Source of the DNA: Candidatus Lariskella endosymbiont of Epinotia ramella
GTDB lineage: Bacteria > Pseudomonadota > Alphaproteobacteria > Rickettsiales > Midichloriaceae
Length of the DNA stretch: 64,000 nucleotides
Direction: 5' to 3'
NCBI RefSeq assembly: GCF_964019805.1
Contig: NZ_OZ026472.1
Coordinates: 434,001 to 498,000 of the forward strand
Position 1 is the stretch's first letter. Every line of letters begins with the position of its first letter. The notes below the pieces were generated by a model that was not told where the DNA came from, did no database searches, and was given only the letters and a program-made list of their open reading frames with translations. Of the stretch, positions 48,720 to 58,147 are shown piece by piece. The position numbers were made by a program, and so were the translations under genes.

Positions 48720-49166
48720 ATGCCACAACTAGACATTTCCACATATTTGATGCAGATTGCTTGGCTAATATTAGTTTTTTCTGCTCTATACTGTTTCGTT
48801 AGATATTTTTTCTTCCCTAGAATGTCTAAAAAAATAGCGCTGCGCAACGCTATTGTGGATGATGCGATAGTAAAGTCAGAGGCTCTTGTTTTAGAATGCC
48901 AAAAATTGAAATCTGAGATTGCTCAAATTATGCATCAAGCCAGAGAGCATTCTGTATTACTACAAAAAGAAGCAGATGCTAAAGCTAGAGTAATGATGGA
49001 AGAAGCTGTTGCTATATCTAATGATAAAGTTGAAGCATTTTTAGCAGCAGAATCTAAAAAGTTAGCAGACCTCGAACAGGAAATACGCGCGCAAGTGCCG
49101 TCTGTTGCAGATGATGTAAAGAATGAAATTTTGCATTTCTTTCAGCAGAAGAATAAGATTTCGTAA
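48720..49166 (+). CDS. atpF': ATP synthase F0 subunit b'
   Basis: First of the two b-type stator subunits typical of alphaproteobacteria. One N-terminal membrane helix (STYLMQIAWLILVFSALYCF) is followed by a long helical stalk rich in Lys, Glu and Ala. The frame opens at a TTG (48714), but the ATG at 48720 is preferred (148 aa). It is followed by a 670-bp repeat-filled gap before the second b subunit. Confidence 0.92.
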   Translation: MPQLDISTYLMQIAWLILVFSALYCFVRYFFFPRMSKKIALRNAIVDDAIVKSEALVLECQKLKSEIAQIMHQAREHSVLLQKEADAKARVMMEEAVAISNDKVEAFLAAESKKLADLEQEIRAQVPSVADDVKNEILHFFQQKNKIS

Positions 49167-49265
49167 TGATATCGCTTGCAATATCTTATTCCGTACTTTG
49201 TTGTATTACGATATTTGTATGCGTTGTTATTATCTAGCTTTTGTGTCATGATATATCTGAGGCAG

Positions 49266-49415
49266 TATAAAAGAGTTATGCTAAACTTTGTCTTTTTGAT
49301 AAATTTTAAGTCAGCCTCTCGTCTGAAATAGAGTTATATTGCAGATTTCAAGTGAATAAAAATTTGTTCTAAATACTCGTTTGCTGTGCCTATTTTATAG
49401 TGCTTTAGCTATAGC
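49266..49415. repeat. Dispersed repeat family G, copy 1
   Basis: The block ATGCTAAACTTTGTCTTTTT, GATAAATTTTAAGTCAGC, AGTTATATTGCAGATTTCAA, AATAAAAATTTGTTCTAAAT recurs in the same orientation at 55184-55334 with few changes. Confidence 0.8.
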
Positions 49416-49439
49416 TTATGGTATATGTACCTATAGCTC

Positions 49440-49500
49440 GGGTAAATGAAGAGTTGGTATTTATGTACATACGAAGTTAAACTGAGTAAAGGTTAGAAGA
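49440..49500. repeat. Dispersed repeat family D, partial copy
   Basis: GGTAAATGAAGAGTTGGTAT and GTACATACGAAGTTAAACTG match the left half of the 15592 copy; the right half is replaced by hairpin C and repeat H. Confidence 0.7.
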
Positions 49501-49536
49501 CGCGAGTTCCCAATTATTTGATAATTAGCAACTCGT
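49501..49536. repeat. Short hairpin repeat C, copy 4
   Basis: CGCGAGTTCCCAATTATTTG followed by ATAATTAGCAACTCGT, with repeat H (49537-49740) attached on its right side. Confidence 0.75.
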
Positions 49537-49835
49537 CTCAATGTTTCGAAAATTGAGTCAAGAAGTAGCTTTTCTAAAGTTTTCGAAATATAAAATTCAA
49601 CGATGTTGTAGTGAGTAGGTATGTTGCAAGCCACTACTAAAGTGTCATGTATGCACTTCTTTGTATTGCAGAAAAAATCTACTATATACTTGTGTTATTA
49701 ATCGGCAGCTTAGGTTGCATACAAAGTATATAAGGAGAATTTTCAAGACGCTAATCTTTAAAGTATGACGAATGTATAAATCCTTTGATGTGTAAAAACT
49801 GATAAGCTTAGAGCTTATGCATAAAATTATTTTTG

Positions 49836-50369
49836 ATGGTATTTCTAAGTATGTTTGAGTTTAACGAGGAGTTTTTTGTTTCCATTTGTTTTTTCATTTT
49901 TGTTGCTGCAGTTTTCCCAAAAGGTAGAAAGGCTATTGCGTCAATCTTGGATAATAAAATAAAGATGATTAGCGCTAATATAGAAGAAGCAACAAAAATA
50001 CGAGCAGAAGCTATGAAAATGCTAGAGGAGGCTAAGTTAGAATATACAAAAGCAGTGGAACAAAAGGATCTCATAGCCAAACAGTCAGAAAAGAAAGTAA
50101 AACATCTACTTGAAAATATAAATTCTAAGATCCAATCAGATATGAAACGTGATATACAAAGCGCTCATAACCTTGCAGCACGTAACATGGATAACTTAAT
50201 CGTCAAATTAAAATCTGAAATTTTACAAATAAGCATAGAGATTGCATCGGCAGTCATGAAAAATAAGATGTGTGATGAAAAACACTCAGAATCTGTGCTT
50301 GATGAAGCACTCTCTTCACTTCTTTCTCAACTTTTTAATACTCAAAATACTTCAAATCAACAACTATAA
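49836..50369 (+). CDS. atpF: ATP synthase F0 subunit b
   Basis: Peripheral stalk subunit with one N-terminal membrane segment (FFVSICFFIFVAAVFPKGRK) and a long helix (IASILDNKIKMISANIEEAT, KIRAEAMKMLEEAKLEYTKA). The frame opens at a TTG at 49833; the ATG at 49836 or 49851 is likelier. It is 177 aa from 49836. F1 genes are not in the window, as expected for alphaproteobacteria where F0 and F1 operons are separate. Confidence 0.9.
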   Translation: MVFLSMFEFNEEFFVSICFFIFVAAVFPKGRKAIASILDNKIKMISANIEEATKIRAEAMKMLEEAKLEYTKAVEQKDLIAKQSEKKVKHLLENINSKIQSDMKRDIQSAHNLAARNMDNLIVKLKSEILQISIEIASAVMKNKMCDEKHSESVLDEALSSLLSQLFNTQNTSNQQL

Positions 50370-50495
50370 TGTGTCGTTAAGATTTTATATTTATATTCCC
50401 TTAAAATAAAAATGAACTTGCAAACATAGTAGTAAAGCAGTAAAACACCCCTTGAACTCGTAAGTAGGGTATCTGTAAAATATTTATTCTAGAAG

Positions 50496-52184
50496 ATGAC
50501 ACAAAATCAAAGACTTTTAATAGCACTTATAATATCTCTAATTATCTTAACAGTGTGGCAAAACTTCATTATAACGCCTGAAACGAACACAAAAGTTACA
50601 GAAAATAATACAAGCGGAGATATTACAACATTAGAATATATAAAGAAACCAATTGAAATTTTACCTAGAGAACATGTAATACAACATGGATTCTCAGAGA
50701 GGAAGAGAATACTCTTAGAAAGCGATACAATGAAAGGATCGCTAAGCCTAATCGGTGGAAGGCTGGATGATGTCATTTTAAAGAAATACACAGAAACTGC
50801 AGATCCAAACTCACAAAACGTTGTGTTACTCTCTCCAGGAAATACTAATGAGGTATTTTTTGTAGAATTTGGTTGGCTTGATTCATCCGGACAAAAAGTA
50901 GAGCTTCCTACTAAAAACTCAGTTTGGCAACATAGCGGGAGTAATTTATCTCCAATGAATTCAATAAATATGTATTGGAAAAATAGTACTGGTATTACGT
51001 TCAAACTGCAATTCTCACTTGATGAGAAATATATGTTAAACATCAAGCAGTCTGTACAAAATAATAGTGGTTCCGCTGTTTCGCTCCATCCATATTTTGC
51101 TGTTAATCGTACGTTTACTGAAAGTAAGAACACTAACATGCTGATGCATGAAGGAGCAATTGGTGTGTTAAATAGCAAATTACATGAAGTAACGTTTGGT
51201 GATATCAAAGATGATAAAAATTTAACTTATAAGTCTCAAAGTGGCTGGCTTGGCTGGGTAGACAAATATTGGCTCACAGCTATTATTCCTCAGAAAGGCA
51301 GTCAATTTAATGCAAAAATTTCTTCTTTTAAGGTAAGTGATAGAGATAGATTTCAGATAGATGGGATATTGGAAGCACAACTTATACTGCCTAACAACTC
51401 CATAGATAAAAGCTATAATCTATTTATTGGACCTAAACAGCTTAAACTTCTAGAGAGCTATGAGAAAGTTTATAATATAGAACTATTTGATAGAGCGGTT
51501 GACTTTGGAATACTATACTTTATTACCAAGCCTATCTTTATGTTGCTGAGCTATTTTTATCAGATTTTAGGTAATTTTGGTTACGCAATTATTCTTTTAA
51601 CAATCGTAATAAAGTTACTCCTTTTTCCACTTTCATATAAGAGTTTCCTAAGTATGAATAAGCTAAAAGCTCTGCAGCCGCAAATGGCAAAAATTAAGGA
51701 AAAATTTAAAGATGATATGCAAGGCATGCATAAAGCAATGATGGAGCTCTATAAAAAGGAAAATGCTAACCCTATGTCTGGTTGCTTGCCAATTATAGTA
51801 CAGATGCCTATCTTTTTCGCTCTTTATAAAGTTCTATATGTTACGATAGAGATGAGACATGCACCATTCATGCTTTGGATCCACGATTTATCCGCCCTTG
51901 ATCCTACAAGCCTATTTAATATGTTTGGTCTGATTCCTTGGGATCCTCCAGGATTTTTGATGATTGGTGTACTACCTATCATCATGGCTCTAACCATGCA
52001 TATACAACAAAAACTAAACCCAGAGCCGTCTGACCCAACTCAAGCTAAGGTTATGAAGATGTTGCCTTTAATATTCCTGTTCATGTTTGCCTCTTTCCCT
52101 TCTGGATTAGTGTTATATTGGGCTTGGAGTAATATATTGTCTATATTGCAACAAGCTGTAATCAAGAAATTACATTCTAATTAA
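50496..52184 (+). CDS. yidC: Membrane protein insertase YidC
   Basis: Inserts and folds inner-membrane proteins, alone or with Sec; F0 subunits are known substrates. The 562-aa protein has an N-terminal helix (RLLIALIISLIILTVWQNFI), a periplasmic beta domain (about 60-330), and the five-helix core starting GNFGYAIILLTIVIKLLLFP with the loop MNKLKALQPQMAKIKEKFKD and MSGCLPIIVQMPIFFALYKV. It lies 126 bp after atpF on the same strand. Confidence 0.97.
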   Translation: MTQNQRLLIALIISLIILTVWQNFIITPETNTKVTENNTSGDITTLEYIKKPIEILPREHVIQHGFSERKRILLESDTMKGSLSLIGGRLDDVILKKYTETADPNSQNVVLLSPGNTNEVFFVEFGWLDSSGQKVELPTKNSVWQHSGSNLSPMNSINMYWKNSTGITFKLQFSLDEKYMLNIKQSVQNNSGSAVSLHPYFAVNRTFTESKNTNMLMHEGAIGVLNSKLHEVTFGDIKDDKNLTYKSQSGWLGWVDKYWLTAIIPQKGSQFNAKISSFKVSDRDRFQIDGILEAQLILPNNSIDKSYNLFIGPKQLKLLESYEKVYNIELFDRAVDFGILYFITKPIFMLLSYFYQILGNFGYAIILLTIVIKLLLFPLSYKSFLSMNKLKALQPQMAKIKEKFKDDMQGMHKAMMELYKKENANPMSGCLPIIVQMPIFFALYKVLYVTIEMRHAPFMLWIHDLSALDPTSLFNMFGLIPWDPPGFLMIGVLPIIMALTMHIQQKLNPEPSDPTQAKVMKMLPLIFLFMFASFPSGLVLYWAWSNILSILQQAVIKKLHSN

Positions 52185-52730
52185 CCATTGCTACAAAAGA
52201 AATAGCTACCATTTTATATATAGCACTGCCGGTAGTGCAATATTGAAGATTATCAAAGATAGTTTTATATTCAAATTTTTGCTTTTTATATAGCTCAAAG
52301 CAGTATAAAAAGATAATTACTAGAGTAGAGAGAATGTATTAAGTCGCCTGCATCATAACTCTAAAAAGCTGAGGATTTATGTTGGCCTGCAAGCAATTAT
52401 GATGCGCAGAAAGTCCAGCAGGAAAAGTGGCAACCTTATGGATTTTGTTATGTACTGTCTTCATAAATTCATATGCGTTAATTTTTGGGTCAAATAATTA
52501 TATATATTTGCGAATAAATTAGTGAAGTAATACTTGAAAATCAAGCAATAAAGGTTTCTGCAAGTAGTGTTGCCCGCAAGTACCTAAGTAGTATTGCTAG
52601 GGTACAGGACAAGTTAGTACAGGGCTGCTGACAATAACTTTTGTACATTTAATTTTCCGCAAAAATTTATTTGCGCGGCAAATCGATTTTTTGATGGACA
52701 TATAAATTAAGGATATTACAACAATTAGCA
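52185..52730. other. Intergenic repeat region after yidC
   Basis: 546 bp without a gene. It contains repeat E copy 2 (52340-52465) and, near 52620-52700, a fragment with GTACAGGGCTGCTGACA and TTCCGCAAAAATTTATTTG related to family A surroundings. Confidence 0.6.
52340..52465. repeat. Dispersed repeat family E, copy 2
   Basis: TAAGTCGCCTGCATCATAAC, GGCCTGCAAGCAATTATGAT, AAAGTCCAGCAGGAAAAGTG and CTTATGGATTTTGTTATG match the copies at 23350 and 63679. Confidence 0.75.
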
Positions 52731-53271
52731 ATGAAATTTATGAATAGACAATACAGACTAAATCTTTTGTTTATCTTGCTCACTATTACTTCTGCCTGCT
52801 TGTACTAATGTAAGCCAGAAAAACCCTGTTTTCCCACCTTCCAAAGAAGAAGTGGAGAATAAAAGAGTTGGAAGCTTGCTTGGAGGTGAAACTAGTGGTT
52901 TTACAATATATAGTTCAACAGATAACTCTCATTTTACTGCAAAACCAAAGAAACAAACCTCAAACTGCAGTCAAAACCTAGTATGGAATACTATGCTTGA
53001 TTCTCTATCAGATATTCAAATAGCTTTTACTGACAAAGAGTCTGGCACTGCAGTTACACATTGGCAGTATTCAAATAACAAACAAGAGAGAAAAAAATAT
53101 CGTATCCTTTTATTGCAAGATTCAAATGATAATTATTCAGTAAATGTTACAGCTTTAAAACAATCATTCTTCAAATCTGCTTGGAGCAATGACGAAACAG
53201 ACTCGGAAGCTGCATCTAAACTGCAAAATCTTATCATGAACAGAATTAATTTTGTTTGCACCAATAACTAA
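52731..53271 (+). CDS. DUF3576 lipoprotein, with a frameshift in the signal peptide region
   Basis: The body (from 52801, including VENKRVGSLLGGETSGFTIY and VWNTMLDSLSDIQIAFTDKE) matches the DUF3576 family of alphaproteobacterial outer-membrane lipoproteins of unknown function. In its own frame the upstream codons give a good lipobox, LLLLPAC-TNVS, but no start codon lies upstream of it before a stop. The ATG at 52731 (MKFMNRQYRLNLLFILL) is in another frame that ends at TACTAA (52810-52815 region). One base deleted or added between about 52765 and 52790 would join them into a normal lipoprotein precursor. Either the gene is freshly broken, the assembly has an indel, or a shorter product starts at the GTG at 52852 (139 aa, not exported). 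Confidence 0.7.
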
Positions 53272-53334
53272 CTCAAGTTACCTATTCATAATCCAAGTGT
53301 ATAGCAGATTTTTTGGCTATACAAAGAGGGGCAT

Positions 53335-53590
53335 ACTACAAAGTCTCAAAACAAGCATGAAATGGTGCTTGGAGCGCAAAAATAGCGCTTTAAATCCGTA
53401 AGGAAATGTTATAATAAACGCAAAAACCTTACGGATTGTGTGAATGTAGTATTTGCTAGGTATAGGAGAATTAATATATCCGAAAATTAGCGTATGGCAG
53501 TTCGGCTTTGTTGCACATTTCACTTCTCCACAGAAATTTATTTGCTACGTAAATAGATTTCTGGCGCGCGTACTACAAACATTTTTCCGA
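53335..53590. repeat. Dispersed repeat family A, copy 4
   Basis: Hairpin arms AATCCGTAAG (53393-53402) and CTTACGGATT (53428-53437), followed by an inverted GCACATTTCACTTCTCC block (about 53513-53529). The preceding 53297-53335 resembles repeat H (TATAGCAGATTTTTTGGC). It fills most of the DUF3576-zapA gap. Confidence 0.8.
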
Positions 53591-53793
53591 TTCTGCTATA
53601 AAAAATCACAACAAATTGACACAGATACCATTAGCTAAGCAATAAAATGCACAATATAAAGTTGTACCAAGGCATTTCAAAAGCTATAATGCATATTTCT
53701 AGCGGATGGACAAGATAAATCCTATGTTCCTTATAGTTATGACACAGACGACTATAAATCTAATATTCCATAATCAATATAGATTTTTATAAT

Positions 53794-54135
53794 TCAGCTA
53801 TTTCTTGAATTTGTTTGAATATTATTTGCGATCTCTTCAAGATAATTTGCTATATCATCTATAATCTCTAACAAATGTTCATTATAACTAGCTAAATCGC
53901 CTTTCTCAGACATAAGACTCTGTGCATTTTCTTCTCCAGATTTTAGAGTTTCGATTTCATCTTGCATAATTAAAGCTGCTAAAAACAACGCTCTACTATC
54001 ATTGACATTTTTGATATCTGACTTGAGTGCTGCGATTCTTTCGTTAATTTTATTAGCAAGATATTTTACCCTATTTGGATCTTCACAATGTACGTCAAGT
54101 ACTCCAGAACCAAACTGAACGGTTACTTTACTCAT
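53794..54135 (-). CDS. zapA: Cell division protein ZapA
   Basis: Bundles FtsZ protofilaments at the division site. The 113-aa protein shows the ZapA N-terminal domain (VTVQFGSGVLDVHCEDPNRV, KYLANKINERIAALKSDIKN) and a C-terminal helix (FLAALIMQDEIETLKSGEEN). Its ATG overlaps the stop of the coiled-coil gene by 4 bp (54132-54135), so the two are translationally coupled. Confidence 0.92.
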   Translation of the reverse strand: MSKVTVQFGSGVLDVHCEDPNRVKYLANKINERIAALKSDIKNVNDSRALFLAALIMQDEIETLKSGEENAQSLMSEKGDLASYNEHLLEIIDDIANYLEEIANNIQTNSRNS

Positions 54136-54563
54136 TTATTTATTTTTTGTTTTAATAAACGTTTTAATTGATTAATAGATACATCAATATATTCAGAAGT
54201 ACTCTTGTCAACTAGCGTATCAGGTAATGTGCGCAGCTCTGGCTCAGCATTAACTGTGCTGCTACTTTGACTTTGTTGTTCAGACTTAACTTCTATTGCT
54301 AGTCCAGTTTGCAGTACTTGGCTTTTATTATCAATCTTTGATCTTATCTCTTCTAACTTTTCTGAGATTGCTGCATTTTCAGCTTCAAGTGAAGCTATAC
54401 TAGATTTCATATGATTTTGTACGTTGTTTAGGTCTAAGCATTCTTTTTCAAGCTTTGCATTCTGCTTCAATAAAGCATCAGCAGCATATTTGATATTGTG
54501 CAGAGCTTTAGCAATACGTTTTTTGGCTTTTTCTATACGTTCTTCGATCATCATGTTTATCAA
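54132..54563 (-). CDS. Coiled-coil protein coupled to zapA
   Basis: 143 aa; residues about 5-85 form a continuous coiled coil (MIEERIEKAKKRIAKALHNI, LKQNAKLEKECLDLNNVQNH, IASLEAENAAISEKLEEIRS), followed by a Ser/Gln-rich linker and a short C-terminal helix. A small coiled-coil gene just upstream of zapA is a common arrangement in alphaproteobacteria (DUF4164-like), so a role in Z-ring organisation is likely, though unproven. The frame has starts at Met1, Met4 and Met5. Confidence 0.8.
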   Translation of the reverse strand: MINMMIEERIEKAKKRIAKALHNIKYAADALLKQNAKLEKECLDLNNVQNHMKSSIASLEAENAAISEKLEEIRSKIDNKSQVLQTGLAIEVKSEQQSQSSSTVNAEPELRTLPDTLVDKSTSEYIDVSINQLKRLLKQKINK

Positions 54564-54774
54564 CCTTGTTGAGCATTACAAGTATGCCACAATAAAAACA
54601 AAGATAAGATTTTTTATTGGCAATACTAAAACATTTATACAAGTACTACCACTAATTTTATAAAGCACTTAAAAATGCAAATAAAAACCCATCTTTTATT
54701 ATACCAAAATTATGGATTTTATAAACTTATAACGCAAAAATAATTTCATCTTAACAATTAAACTTCTGTATAAC

Positions 54775-54850
54775 AAAGAGTGGGTATTTACTTATATATA
54801 TGAAGTTAGGCTTAAAAAAGAGCTAGGGGAATTAGTGCATATATATAAGT
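54775..54850. repeat. Dispersed repeat family D, partial copy
   Basis: AAGAGTGGGTATTTAC, TATATATGAAGTTAGGCTT and AAGAGCTAGGGGAATTAGTG match blocks of the 15592 copy in the same order. Confidence 0.65.
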
Positions 54851-55183
54851 TTTTTATAGGTATATACACGATAATATATGGTACTATTCACAAAGTACTA
54901 TAAAAATGCCTGCTAACAGAAATAATACACTGCTTATTTTTCAAACTAGTCAATTATTATCATATAAGCATAGAATTGATATGCCAGCAATTAATCCTAT
55001 CTCAATCATCTAATCTACTATAATGAGTACAGTTAATACTGATACATCACAAGAAGCTAAACATTACATGCTTTCTCATATATTAATATCATTATATATG
55101 AATTCTAAAACATATTTCTAATGCTCTATGTTTATAAATTGCAATGGTAATACTGCTGCAAATGTTAAAATATAGCTAAAACA

Positions 55184-55334
55184 GCATAAAAAAGTCATGC
55201 TAAACTTTGTCTTTTTGATAAATTTTAAGTCAGCTTTTTGCTTGAAATAACAGTTATATTGCAGATTTCAAACAAATAAAAATTTATTCTAAATACCACG
55301 CTTGCCATATCTACTTGATAGAGCTCTAGCTATA
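55184..55334. repeat. Dispersed repeat family G, copy 2
   Basis: A direct repeat of 49266-49415 about 6 kb downstream: CATGCTAAACTTTGTCTTTT, GATAAATTTTAAGTCAGC, AGTTATATTGCAGATTTCAA. Confidence 0.8.
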
Positions 55335-55432
55335 AAACTCATTAACATGAAATGCACTGCATCTGATATGCTATGCTATACAACATATCATTTAGAAAGC
55401 AGTCCTATGGCAGCATATGTCATATAAAAACA

Positions 55433-55519
55433 TGGTGCCCATGAGAAGACTCGAACTTCCATGACCAAAAGGTCACTAGCACCTGAAGCTAGCGTGTCTA
55501 CCAATTCCACCACATGGGC
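55433..55519 (-). tRNA. tRNA-Leu (CAG anticodon)
   Basis: An 87-nt class II tRNA on the minus strand. Acceptor stem GCCCATG pairs with CATGGGC, followed by A-CCA encoded in the DNA. The D arm begins TGGTGGAATTGGTAGACAC; the anticodon loop TTCAGGT gives CAG. The long variable arm TGACCTTTTGGTCA is typical of leucine tRNAs. The T arm contains GTTCGAGTC. It reads CUG codons. Confidence 0.95.
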
Positions 55520-56349
55520 AAAAAATATGTGAAACTATAATGAAATTTCATAATATGCACTGCTAAACAATCAGCGATCATGAAATACATAACATTTTTA
55601 AAAATATGCTGGCACTTATTTTTGAAAGTATCAACATAATACCAACTTATTCAGCTCAAAAATTAGATATTATAATTTTACTTTAAATCATGAAAAGAGA
55701 TGTATTTACTTACTATTCTCATTTTAGAAACTACGAGATGTCTTCTAATATCACACAAAAGAAACACTCAATAATAACATAAAACTATCTAATTCTAATG
55801 TATTTTATAGGAGTATTAGCTAAATAATTATCAGCTTAATAGCAAAAATTAACCTGCTGAACCTAAAGTAACATTAATATAGCATAAGCTTTACTTAATT
55901 ACCAAAGTAAACCGATAGATATGCAGGTATTATAGTAACGTAAAGTTACTAACGATATATAACAATGCTACCTTTAAGATTTTAATATACTGAGATCGTG
56001 ACTACATACCCCACTATCTGTCAAAAATTTATTTACTAGCAAATAAATTTTTGCGGAAAATTAAATATACGAAAATTAGCTTTTAGGTACTACTCTGCGC
56101 TAATTTTGTGATATATAATTTGTCCTTGCCTGCCATACCAAAGTCTCAAAAGTGCGCATGAAATTCTGCTACGAAGTGTCAAAATAGTGCTTTAAATCCG
56201 TAAGAAAATGTTATAGTAAACGCAAAAACATATGCTTACGTTGTTTGCTGCATAACTTTAAAAAGAACACAGCAAACTGCAAAACAACTCAAAACAGAGG
56301 AAATAACTTGAGCAAAAACAAGTATAGTAAAACCTGCTATATTTATGCA
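55520..56349. other. Intergenic region tRNA-Leu to rpsA
   Basis: 830 bp without a gene. The first 500 bp are AT-rich with nothing I can name; repeat A copy 5 follows at about 56035-56235. Confidence 0.6.
56035..56235. repeat. Dispersed repeat family A, copy 5
   Basis: Left arm AATCCGTAAG is intact (near 56197-56206), but the right arm is decayed (ATATGCTTACG). It is preceded by the shared GCGCTAATTTTGTGATATA and GTCTCAAAAGTGCGCATGAA blocks. Confidence 0.75.
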
Positions 56350-58068
56350 TTACTCTTTCTTCAATGCAGCGCCTAATATATCACCTAAGCTTGCACCACT
56401 CTCTGTAGAGCCAAACTCAGCCATTGCTTTCTTCTCCTCAGCAATTTCCAAAGCTTTTATAGAAAGCGCAACGTTTCTGCTCCCAGAATCAAATGATAAC
56501 ACCTTTGCGTCCACCTTATCACCAACAGCAAATCTTTCAGGCTTTTGCTCACTTTTATGCCTAGAAAGCTCAGCTTTCTTTATAAATGCACGCACTCCAC
56601 CAGGCAATTCAACATCGATACCATCTTTCTGCACACCAGTTACATTACAAGTTACAGAATCTACATCAGCTAGATTTGCAACTGCCTGAGCTACACTATC
56701 AACTACAGTTTGTTTGATTCCAGCTGTGATACGCTCTCTCTCAAGATCTATATTTAGAATCACTGCTTCAACAATATCACCTTTCTGATACTCTTGTACT
56801 GCTTCTTCTGCAGGTTTATCCCAGCTGATTTCAACTGCAGGAATAAGAATATCAATTGTAGAAGCAACACCCTCTTCTTGCATGGAAACAAAAAGACCAA
56901 AATCTACTACAGTCTTCACAATTCCTTTTACTTTCGTACCAACTGGATAATGTTTTGCAAAATGTTCCCAAGGATTTTCCTTACATTGCTTCATGCTGAG
57001 ACTTATCCTATGCTTAGCAACGTCTATCTCAAGAATCATAACATCTACCTCATCACCTTGCTTAACAAGTTTACGAGGGTGTGTATTTTTGATTTGCCAA
57101 GCCATCTCACTATGGTGTACAAGCCCTTCAATACCAGGCTTTAGCTCTACAAAAGCGCCGTAATCAACAACAGTTGTAACAACACCTTTAAATACCTTCC
57201 CAACTGGGTATTGCACGATTAAACCATCCCAAGGGTTAGGGAGAAGCTGCTTTATCCCAAGCGAAACTCTTTGTAGTTCAAGATTATATTTTGTCACTAC
57301 TACATCAACTTGTTGTTGTAACTTCAATACTTCAGAAGGGTGAGATATTTTATTCCAAGAAATGTCAGTGATATGCACAAGGCCATCCATAAATCCAAGA
57401 TCTACAAACACACCATAGTCTGCAATATTCTTAATTACACCTTTTAGCACTGTACCTTCTGAAATAGTAGCAAGCTGCTGCTTTCTACTCTCTTGACGCA
57501 ACTCTTCAAGTATTGCTTTACGTGAAACTACAACATTCCCATGCTCTTTGTCGATCTTCAAAATCTTGAAAGTTTGAGAAACACCCATAAGTCCAGCTAA
57601 ATCTTTAACAGGTCTTATATCAACCTGACTTCCAGGTAAAAATGCAACAACGCCACCTATATTTACAGCAAAACCACCTTTGACACGCCCTAAAATTATA
57701 CCTTCTATATTTTGGTCTTGAGTATAAGTACGCTCAAAATTCATCCAAGCAGCATCTCGAATGGCTTTTTCTCTACTAAGAACTAATCTCCCGCCTTTTC
57801 CTTCTAACTTCTCTATAAAAACATCAACAGTGTCGCCAACACGTATTTCTTGGGCTACTCCGTCTATTGTGAACTCATTCAAAAAGATACGTCCTTCACT
57901 CTTGAGCCCAACATCAACCACAGCAACGTCCCTCTCAACAGCCGTAACCGTACCAGAAACAATTTGTCCCTCTCTTTTCTCAGAACGCACATACTCTTCA
58001 AACAGCTGAGCAAAGGACTCAGCACCACCATCGTTCTGTTGTTCTATACTGTTTTGACTCATATTCAT
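56350..58068 (-). CDS. rpsA: 30S ribosomal protein S1
   Basis: Binds mRNA on the 30S platform and supports initiation on structured or weak Shine-Dalgarno messages. The 572-aa protein contains six S1/OB repeats, e.g. GQIVSGTVTAVERDVAVVDV, GTVLKGVIKNIADYGVFVDL, GKVFKGVVTTVVDYGAFVEL and GTKVKGIVKTVVDFGLFVSM. Length is normal for the family. It is 79 bp downstream of cmk, the conserved cmk-rpsA order. The ATG could be Met1 or Met3. Confidence 0.97.
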   Translation of the reverse strand: MNMSQNSIEQQNDGGAESFAQLFEEYVRSEKREGQIVSGTVTAVERDVAVVDVGLKSEGRIFLNEFTIDGVAQEIRVGDTVDVFIEKLEGKGGRLVLSREKAIRDAAWMNFERTYTQDQNIEGIILGRVKGGFAVNIGGVVAFLPGSQVDIRPVKDLAGLMGVSQTFKILKIDKEHGNVVVSRKAILEELRQESRKQQLATISEGTVLKGVIKNIADYGVFVDLGFMDGLVHITDISWNKISHPSEVLKLQQQVDVVVTKYNLELQRVSLGIKQLLPNPWDGLIVQYPVGKVFKGVVTTVVDYGAFVELKPGIEGLVHHSEMAWQIKNTHPRKLVKQGDEVDVMILEIDVAKHRISLSMKQCKENPWEHFAKHYPVGTKVKGIVKTVVDFGLFVSMQEEGVASTIDILIPAVEISWDKPAEEAVQEYQKGDIVEAVILNIDLERERITAGIKQTVVDSVAQAVANLADVDSVTCNVTGVQKDGIDVELPGGVRAFIKKAELSRHKSEQKPERFAVGDKVDAKVLSFDSGSRNVALSIKALEIAEEKKAMAEFGSTESGASLGDILGAALKKE

Positions 58069-58147
58069 CTTTAAACCTGGGACCTACTTTTTTTATAGTT
58101 GATAAAAAAATTTAACAAAGTGGGATAACACATCATGCACTAGGCAG

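Larger units (their letters stand above)
49167..49835. other. Repeat insertion zone inside the F0 operon
   Basis: The b' and b subunit genes, normally adjacent, are separated by about 670 bp consisting of repeat G (49266-49415), a repeat D piece (49440-49500), hairpin C (49501-49536) and repeat H (49537-49740). No ORF is supported. Confidence 0.75.
54564..55432. other. Intergenic repeat region zapA locus to tRNA-Leu
   Basis: 869 bp without a supported gene. It contains a repeat D piece (54775-54850) and repeat G copy 2 (55184-55334). Otherwise it is very AT-rich. The promoter of the coiled-coil/zapA pair must lie at its left end. Confidence 0.6.

Noticed and set aside
53794-54563. 6S RNA between zapA and its neighbour, as in many proteobacteria
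   Set aside because: The two genes overlap by 4 bp and the flanking gaps show no 6S-like secondary structure I can support.
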